64,000 nt of DNA from Triglochin maritima (GCA_963682175.1 OY821771.1:37716201-37780200); one strand, 5' to 3'; shown: positions 47,207-61,059, counted from the first letter of the stretch. Translations and numbers: made by a program. The notes: a model not told the origin generated them from the sequence alone.

Positions 47207-48312
47207 TACCGTAGGGCGTTCGGGAGGTCGAATGGTCTAGGGCTGAGGAGGAAGAAGAAATTGGAGGAGGAGGAAGGAGATTTTTAGGAACTTATAGCCG
47301 GCAAGAAGGTGACGCGAAATATGTAGCTCGAGGTGGGAGGGAATAGTCTTTGATTATTACTTATCAATTAGTTAACTAGTCATTAGGTCCAACTACTAGT
47401 AACTGGGCTCACTAACATTCTGCTAATGAAACGGAATGGGTACGACAGACAGGCTTAACGGGATGACGTAATGGACACCCAACGATGTGGGCCCCACTAA
47501 CGATCCGGGTGCACGAAGATAAAGTTTATGTCGCAGAGGTGCACCAAACTAATTATAAAAATTGGAGTGTATGCGGCCAATTTAACTCCGAAGTAGGTGC
47601 ACAAACCCAATTCACACAAGAAAAGAAGATAGAGAGGAGAGAGAGTGGTGGTAGTAGGTTACATGTTTATTGGAAGAGAGAGAAAGAGGAAATGACAAAG
47701 GAACTAAGGTAGGCAGAGATTATGGCGTTTTAAATTGTTGGGAGTCATCGAGAAAGATATTAACTTGATTCTAACAGAGAGTAGGGAGATTTAAAGTCGT
47801 TTTATCGGAGTTAGCGGACCCACAGAAATAATGGGAAAATGTTAAGGTTTTAAAAACTTAATGGTACCAAGTACTACCAACGTGAATGTTGAATAGTGAA
47901 AAAAGATTACAGAAAGGGAAAGCACAATCAGTTGTTTATAATCAATTTCATTCATTAATATTCAGTATTCTTAGGTCAATTTTTAGGGAATATACTATTT
48001 GACAAGTTGACCACCTCAGCTGACTTTTGTGGTTCCTTTGTCACGTCAATAAGTTTCATAAAAGTTCATACACCTCACCATTATGTAAAAAAAATAAAAT
48101 AAGTATCGACTCATATTTTGTGAAACATGACATAATTGGTACCCATGAAGATGCAAAATACGATGAAAGAAATACTAGATAAGTGTAGCTTTTAATTTGG
48201 TCATACCGTCCCATAACGAACAAACACACAATCTAAGGATTCAAAACTCCCGCCATAACGCGACTTATTCATACAACACTATACCATATATATTAAGATC
48301 TCCTGCATGAAC
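47207..48312. other. Intergenic region between the GRF remnant and the germin-like gene (unit 2 only)
   Basis: AT-rich with no recognised gene. It contains the 3' flank of the germin-like gene on its right side. Short open frames near 47485-47712 have no domain. Confidence 0.5.
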
Positions 48313-49086
48313 TCAGTAGTTACGACCACTGCCAGAGCTAAAGATCTTCTGGAGATGTCCAACAAGATTGACATCAATCTGGAAGGCCCTGGCAAGCACC
48401 TCTTTGGGGACCGCCGGGTCGGACCCGAAAAGGGTGGGTGCGATTTGGATCACACCGGGGAATTGACTGCTCAAGCTAGAGAGTGCCACGGCGGGTGTCT
48501 TACCAACGTTCATTTGGAAGTGAATCTGACCAAACGGGAAGATTATGACATCGCCCTTTTTAAGCATTTTTGCAAAAAGTCGTCCGGCCGGAGGCGGTGC
48601 GGTCACGAACCCAGCGAAGAGCTCGCCCTCTAGGAGGGTTAAGACCTCGGTGGCTCGCGGGTGGGTGTGGGGCGGGTTGAGCCCATTGGGCGCATAGTCT
48701 ATGCGAGCGAGTGAGATGCCGAGCGTGTTCATGCCAGGGAAGTTGAGGACATTGACATTGGTCACGTTGGAGCCGACCATGTTGTCTGTGTCGGCCGGCA
48801 TTCCGATACCGGAGAACACAAAATCGTCTGGTGTCACTTTTCTCGGGTCCTTGCAGGGGAATCCGTTCACGAAAACTGGACAAAATTAATAAAATAATAT
48901 TAAGTGACCTAATTAATTATGAGAAATAGACTTAAAAGATTGATAGGAATATATAGAAGATAGTAACTTACGATCTTTGGTCATGTCTGCAACGCAGAAG
49001 TCCTGCAATGGACTTGGATCGTATGCAAGTGCATAAGCACTAGCCAGTGCCAAGATTGCAACAACTAGTGCACCATTTCCTGCCAT
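48313..49086 (-). CDS. Germin-like protein, two exons, intact (unit 2 only)
   Basis: Exon 1 is 49086-48972 and exon 2 is 48875-48313; the intron has GTAAGT donor and TTTTGTCCAG acceptor. The product is 225 residues, normal for the family. A signal peptide (about residues 1-21, cut before YDPSP) directs it to the apoplast. C31 and C46 form the conserved N-terminal disulfide. The cupin barrel has metal ligands H108, H110 and E115 (PHTHPRATE) and H157 (FGQIHFQMN); N75 is a glycosylation site. Germins and germin-like proteins are secreted manganese cupins that form hexamers, with oxalate oxidase or superoxide dismutase activity in some members; which applies here cannot be told. Residue numbering is from my conceptual translation. 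The gene is absent from unit 1 because of a 4 kb deletion. Confidence 0.93.
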
Positions 49087-49190
49087 GATTAATTAGTTGA
49101 CAATATCGGAACAACGTATTATAAGCTTGGAAGACTGAGGAAAATAGTGGTGTTTTTGGTTTGGTGAATCCATGCAATGTGAAGGTGGCA

Positions 49191-49197
49191 ATTTATA
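49191..49197 (-). promoter_or_regulatory. TATA box of the germin-like gene
   Basis: The minus strand reads TATAAAT about 105 bp upstream of the ATG at 49086, a normal distance for a plant gene with a short leader. The region up to 49824 would be the promoter. Confidence 0.6.
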
Positions 49198-50053
49198 GGA
49201 AAAATTGGAGTTGATTAGGTATAGGGGTTAGCATTTAAGAAAGTTCTTGTAGGAATTAGTCAATGAGAATCGGTCTTGTAAATTTGTAATGGAAAGGTTC
49301 GTGGTATGATCACGAGTGGAAAAATCAACTCACGTCTCCAGAAGACCAAACTTCGGGATGTTACACATTTTGTCCACTCCCTTATATTTAATTTAAGATT
49401 AACATATAGATATGTATATGTATATTAGATTATCACGTAAATAGCTGGACATGGGGTTACCTTCCAATTTTAAATCAAGTGGTGTACGACGGAACTAGCA
49501 TGCCTTAATTGGTTCGGGTGCACATTATTATTACGGAGGACCCTTTTATATGGAGTGAGTTTACTTCTAATTTCAATAAACAAATAGGGATTTTATATTT
49601 CACTATTTATTAGAGAATAATCCAGTAAAAACCTTTCTTGATGACAACTACAATTAACCGAAAGAATTAATTACATAGGTAATTTAAGATGTTGTAATTG
49701 TGGAAGTTGTCCTCATAATCAAATTGTCTAACTGAATACCAAATGCACGTAGACTTATTCAGACGTCCCATTAATCATTTCGTAATGTTACATGTTAAAA
49801 TTGTGTTTTCTTCCTTGATGGAGTGGAGGCGAAGCAATGTTTGAAACTTGTCTCTGTAGAAAATCAAATTAAGCAATCTAGCTAAAATTATCTACTCCTA
49901 CAAACATGCAATCTTGATGGAGTAGGCCTTTATGTGAGCTTTGCGGCTATAATTAAATTTAATTGTCCTAAGTATACGTAGCCGAATACTGGATTCGAGC
50001 TAGGGCTGGGGGGGAAATAAATCTTACCATGTACATGAAAGATAATTTTAACG
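49198..50053. other. Upstream region of the germin-like gene and left flank of the chromovirus empty site (unit 2)
   Basis: No coding sequence is recognised. The part from 49825 on is retained in unit 1 (11956-12184). The deletion therefore removed the gene and about 740 bp of upstream sequence. Confidence 0.6.
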
Positions 50054-50058
50054 AAAAA
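50054..50058. other. Empty target site of the chromovirus (unit 2)
   Basis: AACG-AAAAA-CGTTGTTC in unit 2 equals the two flanks of the unit 1 insertion joined through one copy of the 5 bp target. This shows precisely what the insertion added. Confidence 0.97.
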
Positions 50059-50647
50059 CGTTGTTCTATGCTCACAGATTCTCCACACCATCTCTCTTGG
50101 CGTGTAAAATCTCTGAAGAATCACGAATTCGCACTTTATAGATGCCCCAGAAGTAACAATTTAAACTATTATATCCAAATCAAAAGATTATCGTAGTGGA
50201 TGATCCATCCACATCTTATAGATGCCCCAGAAGTAACAATTTACACTATTATATCCAAATTAAAAGATTATCGTAGTGGATGATCCATCAACATCCACTT
50301 TATTTACTGGCCTTAAATGTCAAAAAGAGACCTCTATATAGGATAATGGTGCATGCAAGGGTGCTAATCAAGCGAAAATGGTTCACTTTTCAGGCTAACT
50401 ACAATTTGAGTTCATTTATTTTTTATTTTTTTTAGTTAGTTCATCTGAGTTCCATATTCCAGAATGAAGCTAAGCTAAATTATGGATATGCGTGGTTAAA
50501 AGATATTGTAGAAATTACAAGACTCCAGCGTCAACTTAAATTGAAACCTAACATGTGACTCATTAATCTAGGTTTGCACAAGTATAGAAAAACTTCGAAA
50601 GCAAATATAAGGTTTAATAATAATATGAATCATGATGAGAAGACTAA

Positions 50648-52242
50648 GAGCACCCTTCACGTGTGTTCTTTTTTGGGCGCCCTGCTCGGGCGCTCGAGCT
50701 GCCCACCCTTAACGGGAGGGCAGTTCCTGGGCAGGGGGCCAGGGTGCTTTTTCGGGCGCCCATCTGCCCGGAAAAGTGCCCCAGGCACCTGATCCGGGGG
50801 CACGTGGCCCCCCGGATTGGTTTAAAAAAAATGTTTTTTTGTGTGTTTTTGTTTTAAAGAAAAAAGATTGTTTATATATAATTAGGTTAATGTATTAATT
50901 AGATAAATTGAAATTAAATTAAATAGGTTTTGAAAAAATATTTTATGATTAATTTAATTATTTTGGATTTATTTAGATAAAACTAAAATTAAAAATTAAA
51001 AAAATCTTAAACAAAATAAGAATTCTAGTATAATATTCATACACTTCGGAAACAAAATACAATACAAATACAGAATACGAAATACAACAGAAATAAGGAA
51101 AGGAAATGCAGTCCTCCTACGAATACGAAATTTAAACTACCACAATACGGATAAACTACAACACATATTGATATTACAAATGAAAACATGAGCACCTACA
51201 GATATCCTTGTGATTTAACAAACTCCTTAAGTTCAGCAAGTATTTCTTTATCGAATTCGTCATTGTTTTCCTTCTTTATCAGAGAAAATAAGACATCAAG
51301 TTTCTTGCTGTTGAGTTCCCTTTGGAACTTCTTCTCAGCATCGATGTGTTTCCTTTCTATCAGTTCTTCGTAACGCAAGTATTTTTCCTCTCTCACTTTT
51401 GCGTTATATTCAATTTGTTTTCCCAGTTCTAACATATCGGGATCAAGTTGCGCCTGAAATGGTTGTTTACCCTTCTTTTTTTAGCTTTTTTAACACCGTC
51501 AGGACGAGGACATGGTTCGAACACCATTTCATCTGTTGACGGTGTTGCATGACTCCCATCGTCATCAGTGTTTTTTCTTTTCCCACTACTCAAACTCCCT
51601 AGACTTTCTTCAGCGACGTCTCCGGTAAGAAGTCTAAGCGCAACTGACTCCCATTTAGGGTACCTGCGTAACATAAGCCACACATGTATGTACTGAAATT
51701 TGGCATTGTGTGTTCGTTCGTAGATGGTGTGTGCATCATGGATGACATCGTCCTCGTTGTAACCACTTCTCTTCCTCCGCACCGCCTGGTCAAAGCAACC
51801 GACCTATTGGTTCACAGACGGCGATGTACGCCGCCATCGTCCTTTCAATGATTCATCGTTATTTAAGTTTAGTATTTAATGATGTATTTTTAGTTTTAGT
51901 TTTTAAATTTCAAGTTAATGTATTATGTAATGTGGTTTCTTAAATTTTAATAATAATTTTGTATTTATTAATTAACTGTTAATTAAAAACGAATGAATTG
52001 TTGATATTAAATAATTACGATAATGATTGTTAATATATTTTGTTGATTGTTGAAAGAGTTTTAGAGAGAAGAATAAAAATAATGACGTGACAACAAATAC
52101 TGTAGCGTGACTGGGTGAATTGAGTAACGATTAAGGATTTTGTAGGGAGTTGATTTGTGCTGACGTGGCGGAGAGAGAAGCTGACGTGGCTGAGAGAAAA
52201 ACCAAGGCACCGGAAACTACCTGGGCACTGTCAACGGTGCTC
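50648..52242 (-). mobile_element. PIF/Harbinger-derived non-autonomous element, unit 2
   Basis: Same element as 21206-22801, with GAGCACC/GGTGCTC termini and the TAA target duplication. It holds the same accessory ORF remnant (51782-51429 and 51435-51196) with the same frameshift, so the break predates the duplication. Confidence 0.85.
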
Positions 52243-52895
52243 TAAATTAGAAAAGACAATCTGATGAGTCATGCATCTCCTAACCACCTGCAAGTGAGAG
52301 TACGAAAAGGTTGAAAATTATCCTACCTGCTCGGATAAAGAAACAATTAGTCTTTGACATTTTGTCTGAGATCGTAAGGTTCTAGTTTCTGGTTAATAGT
52401 TTTCTAAACCTACTCCCATGGGAACGGAAGCCGAAGGGATCATGTTAGGGTTGTGACTTGTGAGTGAGACATAAACCATACGGTCAGAAAATCAGAGTCA
52501 TCATGATCATAGATTCGTAGGTCAGAAGATTGAAACCTCTTCTTTTTGCAAATTCGGGAGGTGATACAGTCATCTCAACTGTCAAACAGAAAGGGACGGT
52601 TAAAGAAGATGTCCCTGTACTGGTCACCAACTCTCCATTTAATAATATCGTAAAACTACTCAGGACTCCTAACTGGGGTTTAAAGGACTGACTCGGGGTG
52701 GTGCGGTGGGGGGATGTGGGTTTGATCATTATTCTCTTAATAAAACACATTGTAAAAAAAGATAATATCATAAGCTAATCAATTAGACATGGGTTTTACC
52801 AAAATTGTCATCATTTCATCTTTGAGTAAGGAAGATGACTAATCGAGTCCTAGAAAAATGACTTTGCAATTGACATATAATTATGGTTTTCTAAT

Positions 52896-55800
52896 TGTTA
52901 TGTACGTGAGCCCAATTAAAGTATAATTGAGATGTAGAGAAGTGTCATGAATTTGTATTCGTATCCTTAATTAGTTTAGCCTTGTTGTAAAATAAACTCC
53001 GGCGATCAATGGAATCAACACAAGAACAAGTTAAGCAAAAATAAGTAGGGAGAAAGGAAAGAGTTTTTCTTATTTCATATTGGGTGTCCAATACAATACA
53101 CAATCTCCCTTTATAAAAGGGATGTATGGAACAAAACTCTCATATGTTACAATAGATTTAAGAATAGTATGTAGATAAAGAAACTCCTCAAAACCTCCTT
53201 CACACAATGTGTATTGTAACCTTACAAAAACTCCTTAAAACTCTCATATAATGTCCACATTTACAACACTCCCCCTTGGACATTATTTGCTCTGTACATG
53301 TCTCATTAAAAACCTTGTTAGAAAACCCAGTAGGAAAAACAACCTAAGGAAAAGAGTACATGGTGCATGTTGTAGCCATTTCACATACTGTCTTGTTAAA
53401 AACCTTTGGTCAAGAAAAACTCAATGGGATAAAAACATGACAAATGGAAAAAAATACAGTCATTAACTCTTAGTTTTATACTTTTATGATAATCATCATT
53501 CTGCGATGATAACTACTTCGCTCCCCCTGATAAACATAGACAACTTCGTCTATGCATACCAATTTCATATACAAGTTTCTCAAATGTGGAAGTCGGTAGG
53601 GATTTAGTAAACAAATTTGCAAGATTTTCACTAGAGCGAACTTGATGGATATTTATTTCACCTTTCTCTTGATGTTCATGTGGATAAAAGAACTTAGGAG
53701 AAATATGTTTTGTTCTATCACTTTTAATATATCCATCACTCATTTGGGCAATGCAAGTTGCATTGTCCTCATATAGTGTAGTGGGGGTTATCACTAATTG
53801 AGGTTAAACCACACGAAACAAAAATGTGTTGTTTCGAAGACCTTAACCACACACATTTTTCCCTACAATGCAATGCAATAATGTAATAATGTCAGAGTGG
53901 TTTGAGGAGGTAGCAACTAATGTTTGCTTTACAGACCTCCAAGATATAACTGTGCCTCCACAAAGGAACATGTAACCAGTCCGTGACATAACATTATGTG
54001 GGTCAGACATATAGCCAGCATCAGAGTATCCCATTAATGTGAAATCTTTACTTCAATGGTAAAATAGAGCAAGATCAATAGATCTTTGGAGATAACGAAG
54101 GATATGCTTAACACCATTCCAATGTCTTCGGGTTGGAGAAGCATTATGTGTAGCTAGAACATTTACTGCAAATGCAATATTAGGTCTGGTGTAGTTTGTA
54201 AGGTATAATAATGCTCCAATGACGCTAAGGTATGGAACTTCAGGTCTCAATCCTTCCTCATCAATCTCTTTAGGTCTAAATGGGTCTTTACTCACTTCTT
54301 ATAACTTTTTCTTAGATTTGATTATATTCAGATCATCCACGTAAATTGATATAATCACGAAGCCGTTCAACGACTTCTTAATGAACACATAAGGAAAAAC
54401 TTTATTGTTCACATACCCATGCTTCATGACATCTTGCAATCAATTATACCACATACGACCAGATTGCTTAAGACCATACAACGATCTTTGTAGCTTAATA
54501 CTGAACATGTTGCGATTTTCATTCTCTTCCACTTGGGGAATCAAAAATTCTTTAGGGACTTTCATATAGATGTCTATGTCAAGTGACCCATACAAATATG
54601 TGATTGATATGTTTTATATTAACCGCAAGTGCACAATCACGTTGAAGCGGTGGCAAATACAGGTCGATCCACAGGGAGGTGTGTCGACTTTTGGTTTGTT
54701 CGAAGGCGAGTGGGAAAGAAAGGAGAGAAATGTTGATTACACTGAACTACACTAAAATGCAAAAGGAAATAGAAGATAAGCAATAAAACTAAACCCCAAA
54801 GAGGGTAGAGAAAAGAGTGTGAATACAAAGATTTGTGTATGTGTGTGTGTTCAATTAAGCTCATCACAACATGTAGTGTATGAAAATCATAAAACTAAAT
54901 CCAACTTTACCTCCACATGAAATAAGATAAGATCATATCATTAAAACATACAAGACAATAATTGGAATGAAGCTAAATGAACTCATGTATAAAGACTAGA
55001 CCCTACTATGCCTCCACATGAAATAAGATAACCCAATATCATTAAAACATACAAGGCATTAACCAAGGTAAATGCAACAAGAGCACATACACTACAAGTC
55101 ATGTTTCCTATATTAATTCCATCCTTATCCTTACCTCATCATTCCCCATAAAATAGGTTCACTAGTCTAAGCATATGCTAAGCTTCATTCAAGAGCATTA
55201 GCATATCAAAGACAAGAGTGAAATCCCATTTGATGGTTATGGAAATCATATAAGGTTCAAAGGATTAAGATAACAGACACCTAATACATCACATAACCAC
55301 ATCACATATTTCCCCACCCTTCGGTCTTACGTTCAGGTCCTTCTCGCTTGCATCTCAGTCCCCAGGTCTCACAATTAAGTTCTTTTTCCTACTTTTGGGT
55401 CCGTTCATGGCTCTTCTCTTCAAACATCTTTATTTCTGAAATTCAAACATAAAACTCGTCACGTAGCATTGCTTAGGTGTAAGATAATGGATATAAGATA
55501 CAAATATAAGCATAAAATGATATCAATCAAATACTCCCACACCTAAGTTTTGCTAGTCCCGAGCAAAACAAAGAAAGAGAAAAACAAACGAGAAACAAGA
55601 AATCCTAACTCACTTTCGTAGGAATCACGGTTGCACTTAGCACGTGCAACAAGCCGTTAAACCTCATTGTTGCCAAGGAGGAGAATTGTTGTCTCCTTAG
55701 GGTTTTCAGCGGATATACCCACAAAATCCGAACAAGATGCATTATTCAATCTAGACACTCGACTCGTTGGATAAATTTTGTCGATCATTGGACGTGATAA

Positions 55801-58052
55801 TCCTACGGGCCGACTCTATATAGGTAATCAGTCCACACCTAGCCTAATGAACCATTCGTGCAAGTTAAATAAGGAATTAAGTGAAAGACATGGACAACCT
55901 CAACATCCTCAAGTGATACAAAGTGTAATGTTCATTAAGGTTCTTATTTGCATTACCATTTTTTTCTTTTTGTTTTTTTTCTCATTTTTTCTTCTTTTTC
56001 TTTTTATTAGTTCGACTTTCATTCTCCCAGGCTCAGGTTTCGTGCATCAGGGCCGACTCTATATAGGTAATCAGTCCACACATTAACAAAATGAAACATT
56101 GTACTGAAATGAAATTAACCTAAGCAAGCAAAAAAATATTAAAGAAGCTAAAAGGAAAGGAAGGTAAAACTAAAGAAGCATGCAAAAATTAAAAGACAAT
56201 ATTAAAAGAAACTAAGAACAATTATTTTATTAAAAATGACTCACATTGAATGTAGCACTCTTCTCCACCTTGAGTTTTGCTTCAAGGCTTACTCAAAGTA
56301 GAGAGAATGCCACCGAGAAATGGGTAATTACAAAAGGAGGAGTTCTATTTATAGCCATAGAAAAAGGTAATCCGGGACAATCTCCCGGTATGGGACTAAA
56401 CAAATACTAGAAATAAAATAAATACACACTAATACACGCCCCACATGAATCTTAGCGGATCCGGACCAAAAGTGACCACCAATTAGTAGTCTTGGACCGC
56501 CAATTGGCGGTCTACAGTGTTCGTATCGCTCTGGATTTTCTTGTGGGATTTTCTGGAAGGCTTTGTTTGTCTTTGATGCATCTACTTTGCTTGTTGGAGC
56601 TCCGACCCGAATCGAATTGCCAAAATACTCCCCATGATGGTGTGAAGTATTCTTGTTTGCTCATTGGTCCCTCGATCTTACATTCCGGTCCTTCGATCTT
56701 GCATCTTAGTCCTCGAGTCTCTCAACTCAGTCGTTTTCCCTGCGATTAGGTCCATTTATAGTCTCTCCTTCTCAAACCTACTTATTCCTGAAAACTAAAC
56801 ATTAAACTCGTTAGATAGCATTGTTTGGGTGAAAGATAATGGATATAAGACACAAAGATATGCATGAAATGATGTCAATCAATATGCAGTCACGACATCC
56901 ATCAAATGTATATCTAGATTCATATTCATTGTCATAGTGATTAAGTAATGTAACATAATACTATCCACTACAGGAGAAAATGTAGCATCATAATCGATGC
57001 CGGGTCTCTGCAAAAACCCTTGGGCAACTAATCTCGCTTTATAACATACCACCTACTTAAGCTCATTGTGTTTTCTTACAAACACCCATTTGTATCCTAC
57101 AAGGATTACATCTTTAGGTGTTTGGACTACAGGTCCAAAAACACCATCTTTATTAAATGAGTTTAGTTCAGCCTTTGTTGCCTCTTTCCATTTATTCCAA
57201 TCTAAACGCTTCTGGCTTTCATGAATGGTCTTAGGTTCTAGATCCAGATTATCTCTTGAGACAACAAGAGCTACTGAGAAGGCAAATGAGTCGTCGACGA
57301 CAATTGCTATTCTATTATATTTCTCTCCCGAATTAACATAGTTGATTGCGACTTCTACGTCAACATCAACCAAATCCTCGTCATTTCCCAAGACAAGAGG
57401 ATTTGGTCATTCCGTATTCCCAGGATTTTGGTGTTGAGCAACTGTATTCGTATCACCGAGATTGCTTTCTTCAGGATTAATCTCTTCAAGAGGAGCAATG
57501 AGTGATTGAGTTATTCTTTTCCGCGGATTAATGTCTTTAGCCCCTGTGGGTCGTCCACACTTCCAGCATTGACTAGGCTCTAACATATTTTGTTCTATGG
57601 GGATCTCCACTCTAGGTGGTGCATTTTCTGCAGGAATATGAGACTTTTTCACTCCTTTATGATCAGTAAATGTATTCGGCAGTTTACTAGCTAAATTTTG
57701 CAAGTTAATTATCTTCTGAACTTCTAGTTCAGCCATACTTGTACGAATATCCAAATAATTCATTTGGTTTTCCTTCCAGGAATTTTCTCGGCCTTCTTTG
57801 AGCTTTTCGCTCTCTCCCCCTAATGTCGAGAAATGTGTCTCATCACATATACAATCAGCGAACCGGGTAGTAAACAAGTCACCCGTCAGGGGTTCTAAGT
57901 ACTTAATTGTAGATGCAGATTCAAATTAGCTTACAAAGATGTAGACATTTCAATCAAAACACTGAAATAGAAAGAGCCAAATCATTCATGCATATAAGTT
58001 ATTCATGGGAACTCAAACCATCCAATTTTATTTTTATCAAACCTTAACAACG
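52896..58052 (-). mobile_element. Ty1/copia retrotransposon, 5' truncated, with nested element (unit 2)
   Basis: Unit 2 copy of 23453-29142. LTR at 52896-53268, pol remnants at 53513-57877, interrupted at 54601-56881. The left part differs from unit 1 by scattered substitutions; the part right of 55318 reads identical. Confidence 0.8.
54601..56881 (-). mobile_element. Non-autonomous LTR element nested in copia pol (unit 2), missing 530 bp at 55318
   Basis: Same insertion and target duplication (54596-54600 and 56882-56886) as in unit 1. The first LTR lacks the stretch equivalent to 25880-26409. The joint TCCCCACC|CTTCGG has two bases of microhomology. Sequence left of the joint differs from unit 1; right of it it does not. 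Confidence 0.88.
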
Positions 58053-58057
58053 CCGGT

Positions 58058-59598
58058 TGATTGACATCATTTCATGCTCATATTTGTATCTTATATCCAT
58101 TATATTACACCTAAGCAATGCTACGTGACGAGTTTTATGTTTAGTTTTCAGAAATAAAGAGGTTTGAAGAGAAGAGCCATGAAAGGACCCAAAAGCAGGA
58201 AAAAAATGACTTAATTGTGAGACCTAGGGACTGAGATGCAATGGAGAAGGACTTGATCGTAAGACCGAAGGACCTAAGAGCAAAACAGGAAACTCCACAC
58301 CATCATGGGGAGTATTTTGGCAATTCGATTCGGGTCGGAGCTCCAACAACCGAGTAGATGCATCCAAGTCCAAGACACACTTCAAGGAAAGCCCACCAGA
58401 AGACCCAGACGGATCTGGGCTTTATAGGCCGCCAATTGGCGGTCTGGATCATGCCAGATCCGCCCCAACTTCTCCTGGACTTGTATTAATGTTCGTTTAG
58501 GTTATTTTTGGTATTGGTTTAGTCCCACATCGGGGCATTGTCCCGGATTAACTTTTTCCATGCTTATAAATAGAACTCTTCACCTTCCATTGAAATTACC
58601 CATTGCTTGGTGGCATTCTCTCTACTAAGGAGTGAGCCTTGAAGCAAAAACTCAAGGTGGAGAAGAATGCTACCTTCAATGTGAGTCATTTGTTAATAAA
58701 ATAATTCTTCTAGTTTCTTTTAATCTTGTCTTTTAATTTGTGCATGTTTGTTTAGTCTTTCCTTTCTTTTTATGTTTCTTTAATGCTTCTTGCCTTCTTA
58801 GTTAACTTTCATTTCAGTATTATGCTTTCTTTTGCTAATATAGTTAGTGTAATGAGTAGTGAGTAGTTCCATCCCCATTTGGGGGGTGGAGAAATATGTG
58901 ATATAATCATGCAGTGTATTAAGTGTGTGTTATCTTTATCCCTTGAGCTTTATATGATTTCCATAACCATCTAATGGGTTTTCACTCTTATCTTTGATAT
59001 GCTAATGCTCTTGAATGAAACTTAGCTTATGCTTTGATTAGTGGACCTATTTTATGGGGAATGATAAGGTTAGGATATGGATGAAGTTAATATTGGAAAC
59101 ACAATTTGTAGTGTATGTGCTCTTGTTGTCTTTACCTTAGCTAAAGTCTTGTATGTTTTAATGATGTAGTGAAATCTTAATTCATGTGGAGGCATAGTAG
59201 GGTATAGTCTTTATACTTGAGTTCATGTAGCTTCATTTCAATTATTGTCTTGTATGTTTTAATGATGTAGTCTTATCTTAATTCATGTAGAGGCAAAGTT
59301 GGATGTAGTTTTATGATTTCATGCACTACATGTTGTGAGGAGCTTAATGAACACACACACACTTCTTTATGCTCACATTATTTCTCTACCCCCTCTGGGG
59401 TTTAGTTTTTCTTGCTTCTTTTCCATTTCCATTTGCATCTTAGTGTGGTTTAGTGTAATCAAACCAACCTTTCTTCCCTTTCTTTACCTCTCGCCTTCGC
59501 ACAAACCAAGTGTCGACACACCTCCCAGTGGACGACCCATATTTGCCACCGCTTCAACGCGGCCGTGCACTTGCGGTTAGATATAAAACGATCAATCA
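58058..59598 (+). mobile_element. Solo LTR, plus orientation, target duplication CCGGT (unit 2)
   Basis: Unit 2 copy of 29148-30688, with CCGGT at 58053-58057 and 59599-59603. Reads identical to unit 1. Confidence 0.93.
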
Positions 59599-59667
59599 CC
59601 GGTCACAAGCTCATTACACCCAACTTGGACCTTCTTATTGATCAACATTTACTGGTGACTTGAGTCA

Positions 59668-60218
59668 TTAGTTACCAGCCCTGAACTGAGCCCGAAGGCG
59701 GGCCACCACATCCTGGTCAAGTCTGAAGGCCTTTGCCAGAACATTAGGGTCCACAGGTGGGTTCGACCCGAACAAGGTCGGTGCGACCTGGATCACACCA
59801 GGGAATTAGCTGCTCAAACTAGAGAGAACCAAGGCTAGGGTTTTACCGATGTTCATTTGGAAGTGAATCTGACCAAATGGGAAAATTATGATATCACCAT
59901 TTTTAAGCATTTTAGCGAAAATACTTCCAGCAGGAGGTGGCGCGGTCACAAACCCAGCATACAACTCGCCCTCGAGCAGGGTTAGGACCTCAGTGGCTCG
60001 TGGGTGGATGTGGGGCGAGTTGAGCCCATTTAGTGCGTAAACGATGTGAGCCAGGGAGATGCCTTGTGTGTTCATGCTTGGGAAGTTGAGCACATTAACG
60101 TTGGTCACGTTGAAACCGAGTCGGTTAATTGTGTTTGATGGTGTTTCGATGCTCGAAAACATGAATTCGTCAGCAGTTACCTTGTTTGCGTTCTTGCAGA
60201 CAAATTCGTTAACGGTAA
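59668..60218 (-). pseudogene. Germin-like protein pseudogene, exon 2 only (unit 2)
   Basis: Same pseudogene as 30758-31308, with the same premature stop and missing exon 1. It sits 10.6 kb from the intact germin-like gene of unit 2, its apparent paralogue. Confidence 0.9.
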
Positions 60219-61059
60219 CTGAGAAAAATAGAAGCAACCAACCAAGATTAGTTTAATGAGTTTTTTGCTACAATACACCCTGCATGTGTCCAAATTGGCA
60301 ATATGCACATGCTTTTTCAGTATTGCCGCATATACACCTAGAAGTCAGTCCTATTTGCGCAAATGCACCCAGGTCCTCCTCGTCTCTTTACCTTTGGTAC
60401 TCCAACTTCCGTTCTTTATACGCAACATCTTTATCTTTTACCGTAGTGCTGTAAGCAAAACGAGCAGCCAGGTACGTAGCCTCCTCTTCAGGGTCCTCTG
60501 CTACCACATTTCCTTTCTTTTTTGCTTTTGTTATACCCATAGGACGGGGTTGAGGAGGTGACATAAATTCAGGGATTGTCGGAGAAAAAGTAGGAGGCGA
60601 GCTTTCGTATCGTTCATCTTCAGATGACTCCATACGACTCCATTTATTGGAGGACCCAGAGGAAGGTCCAGTCAGAGTACTTTCCCCTACCAAGTGAGAT
60701 TTGCTTGTGTACTGACTTGGAGGGTTCTGAGTGGGTACAAAGAGTATAGAATACCACTTCGGTTATTGTTTCAACATTCTCCACGCGTGGGTGTACAAGA
60801 AGGCGATGTTGTGAGTACGCTCGTAAATCAAATGAGCTCGTCTAATGACATCATCCTCAATCTGCCCACTTCTCATCCGTCATGTTGCTTCATCAAAGCG
60901 GCCAACCCACTTGACCGTTGCCAAACTTATCCTCCTCCAATGACCTTTGACGGAGTCTTGGTTTCTAGTGGTGAGGTAGTCATTAGTCAGGCACGTTTCG
61001 TCGTAATTTTTTTAACTTTTCTCCAAAAAAGAGAGCTCGCTGGTTTGTCCCCACCACCG

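Noticed and set aside
48560..48883. 107-codon minus-strand frame overlapping the germin-like exon 2
   Set aside because: Alternative frame over the germin-like exon and its acceptor. The cupin frame is the real one.
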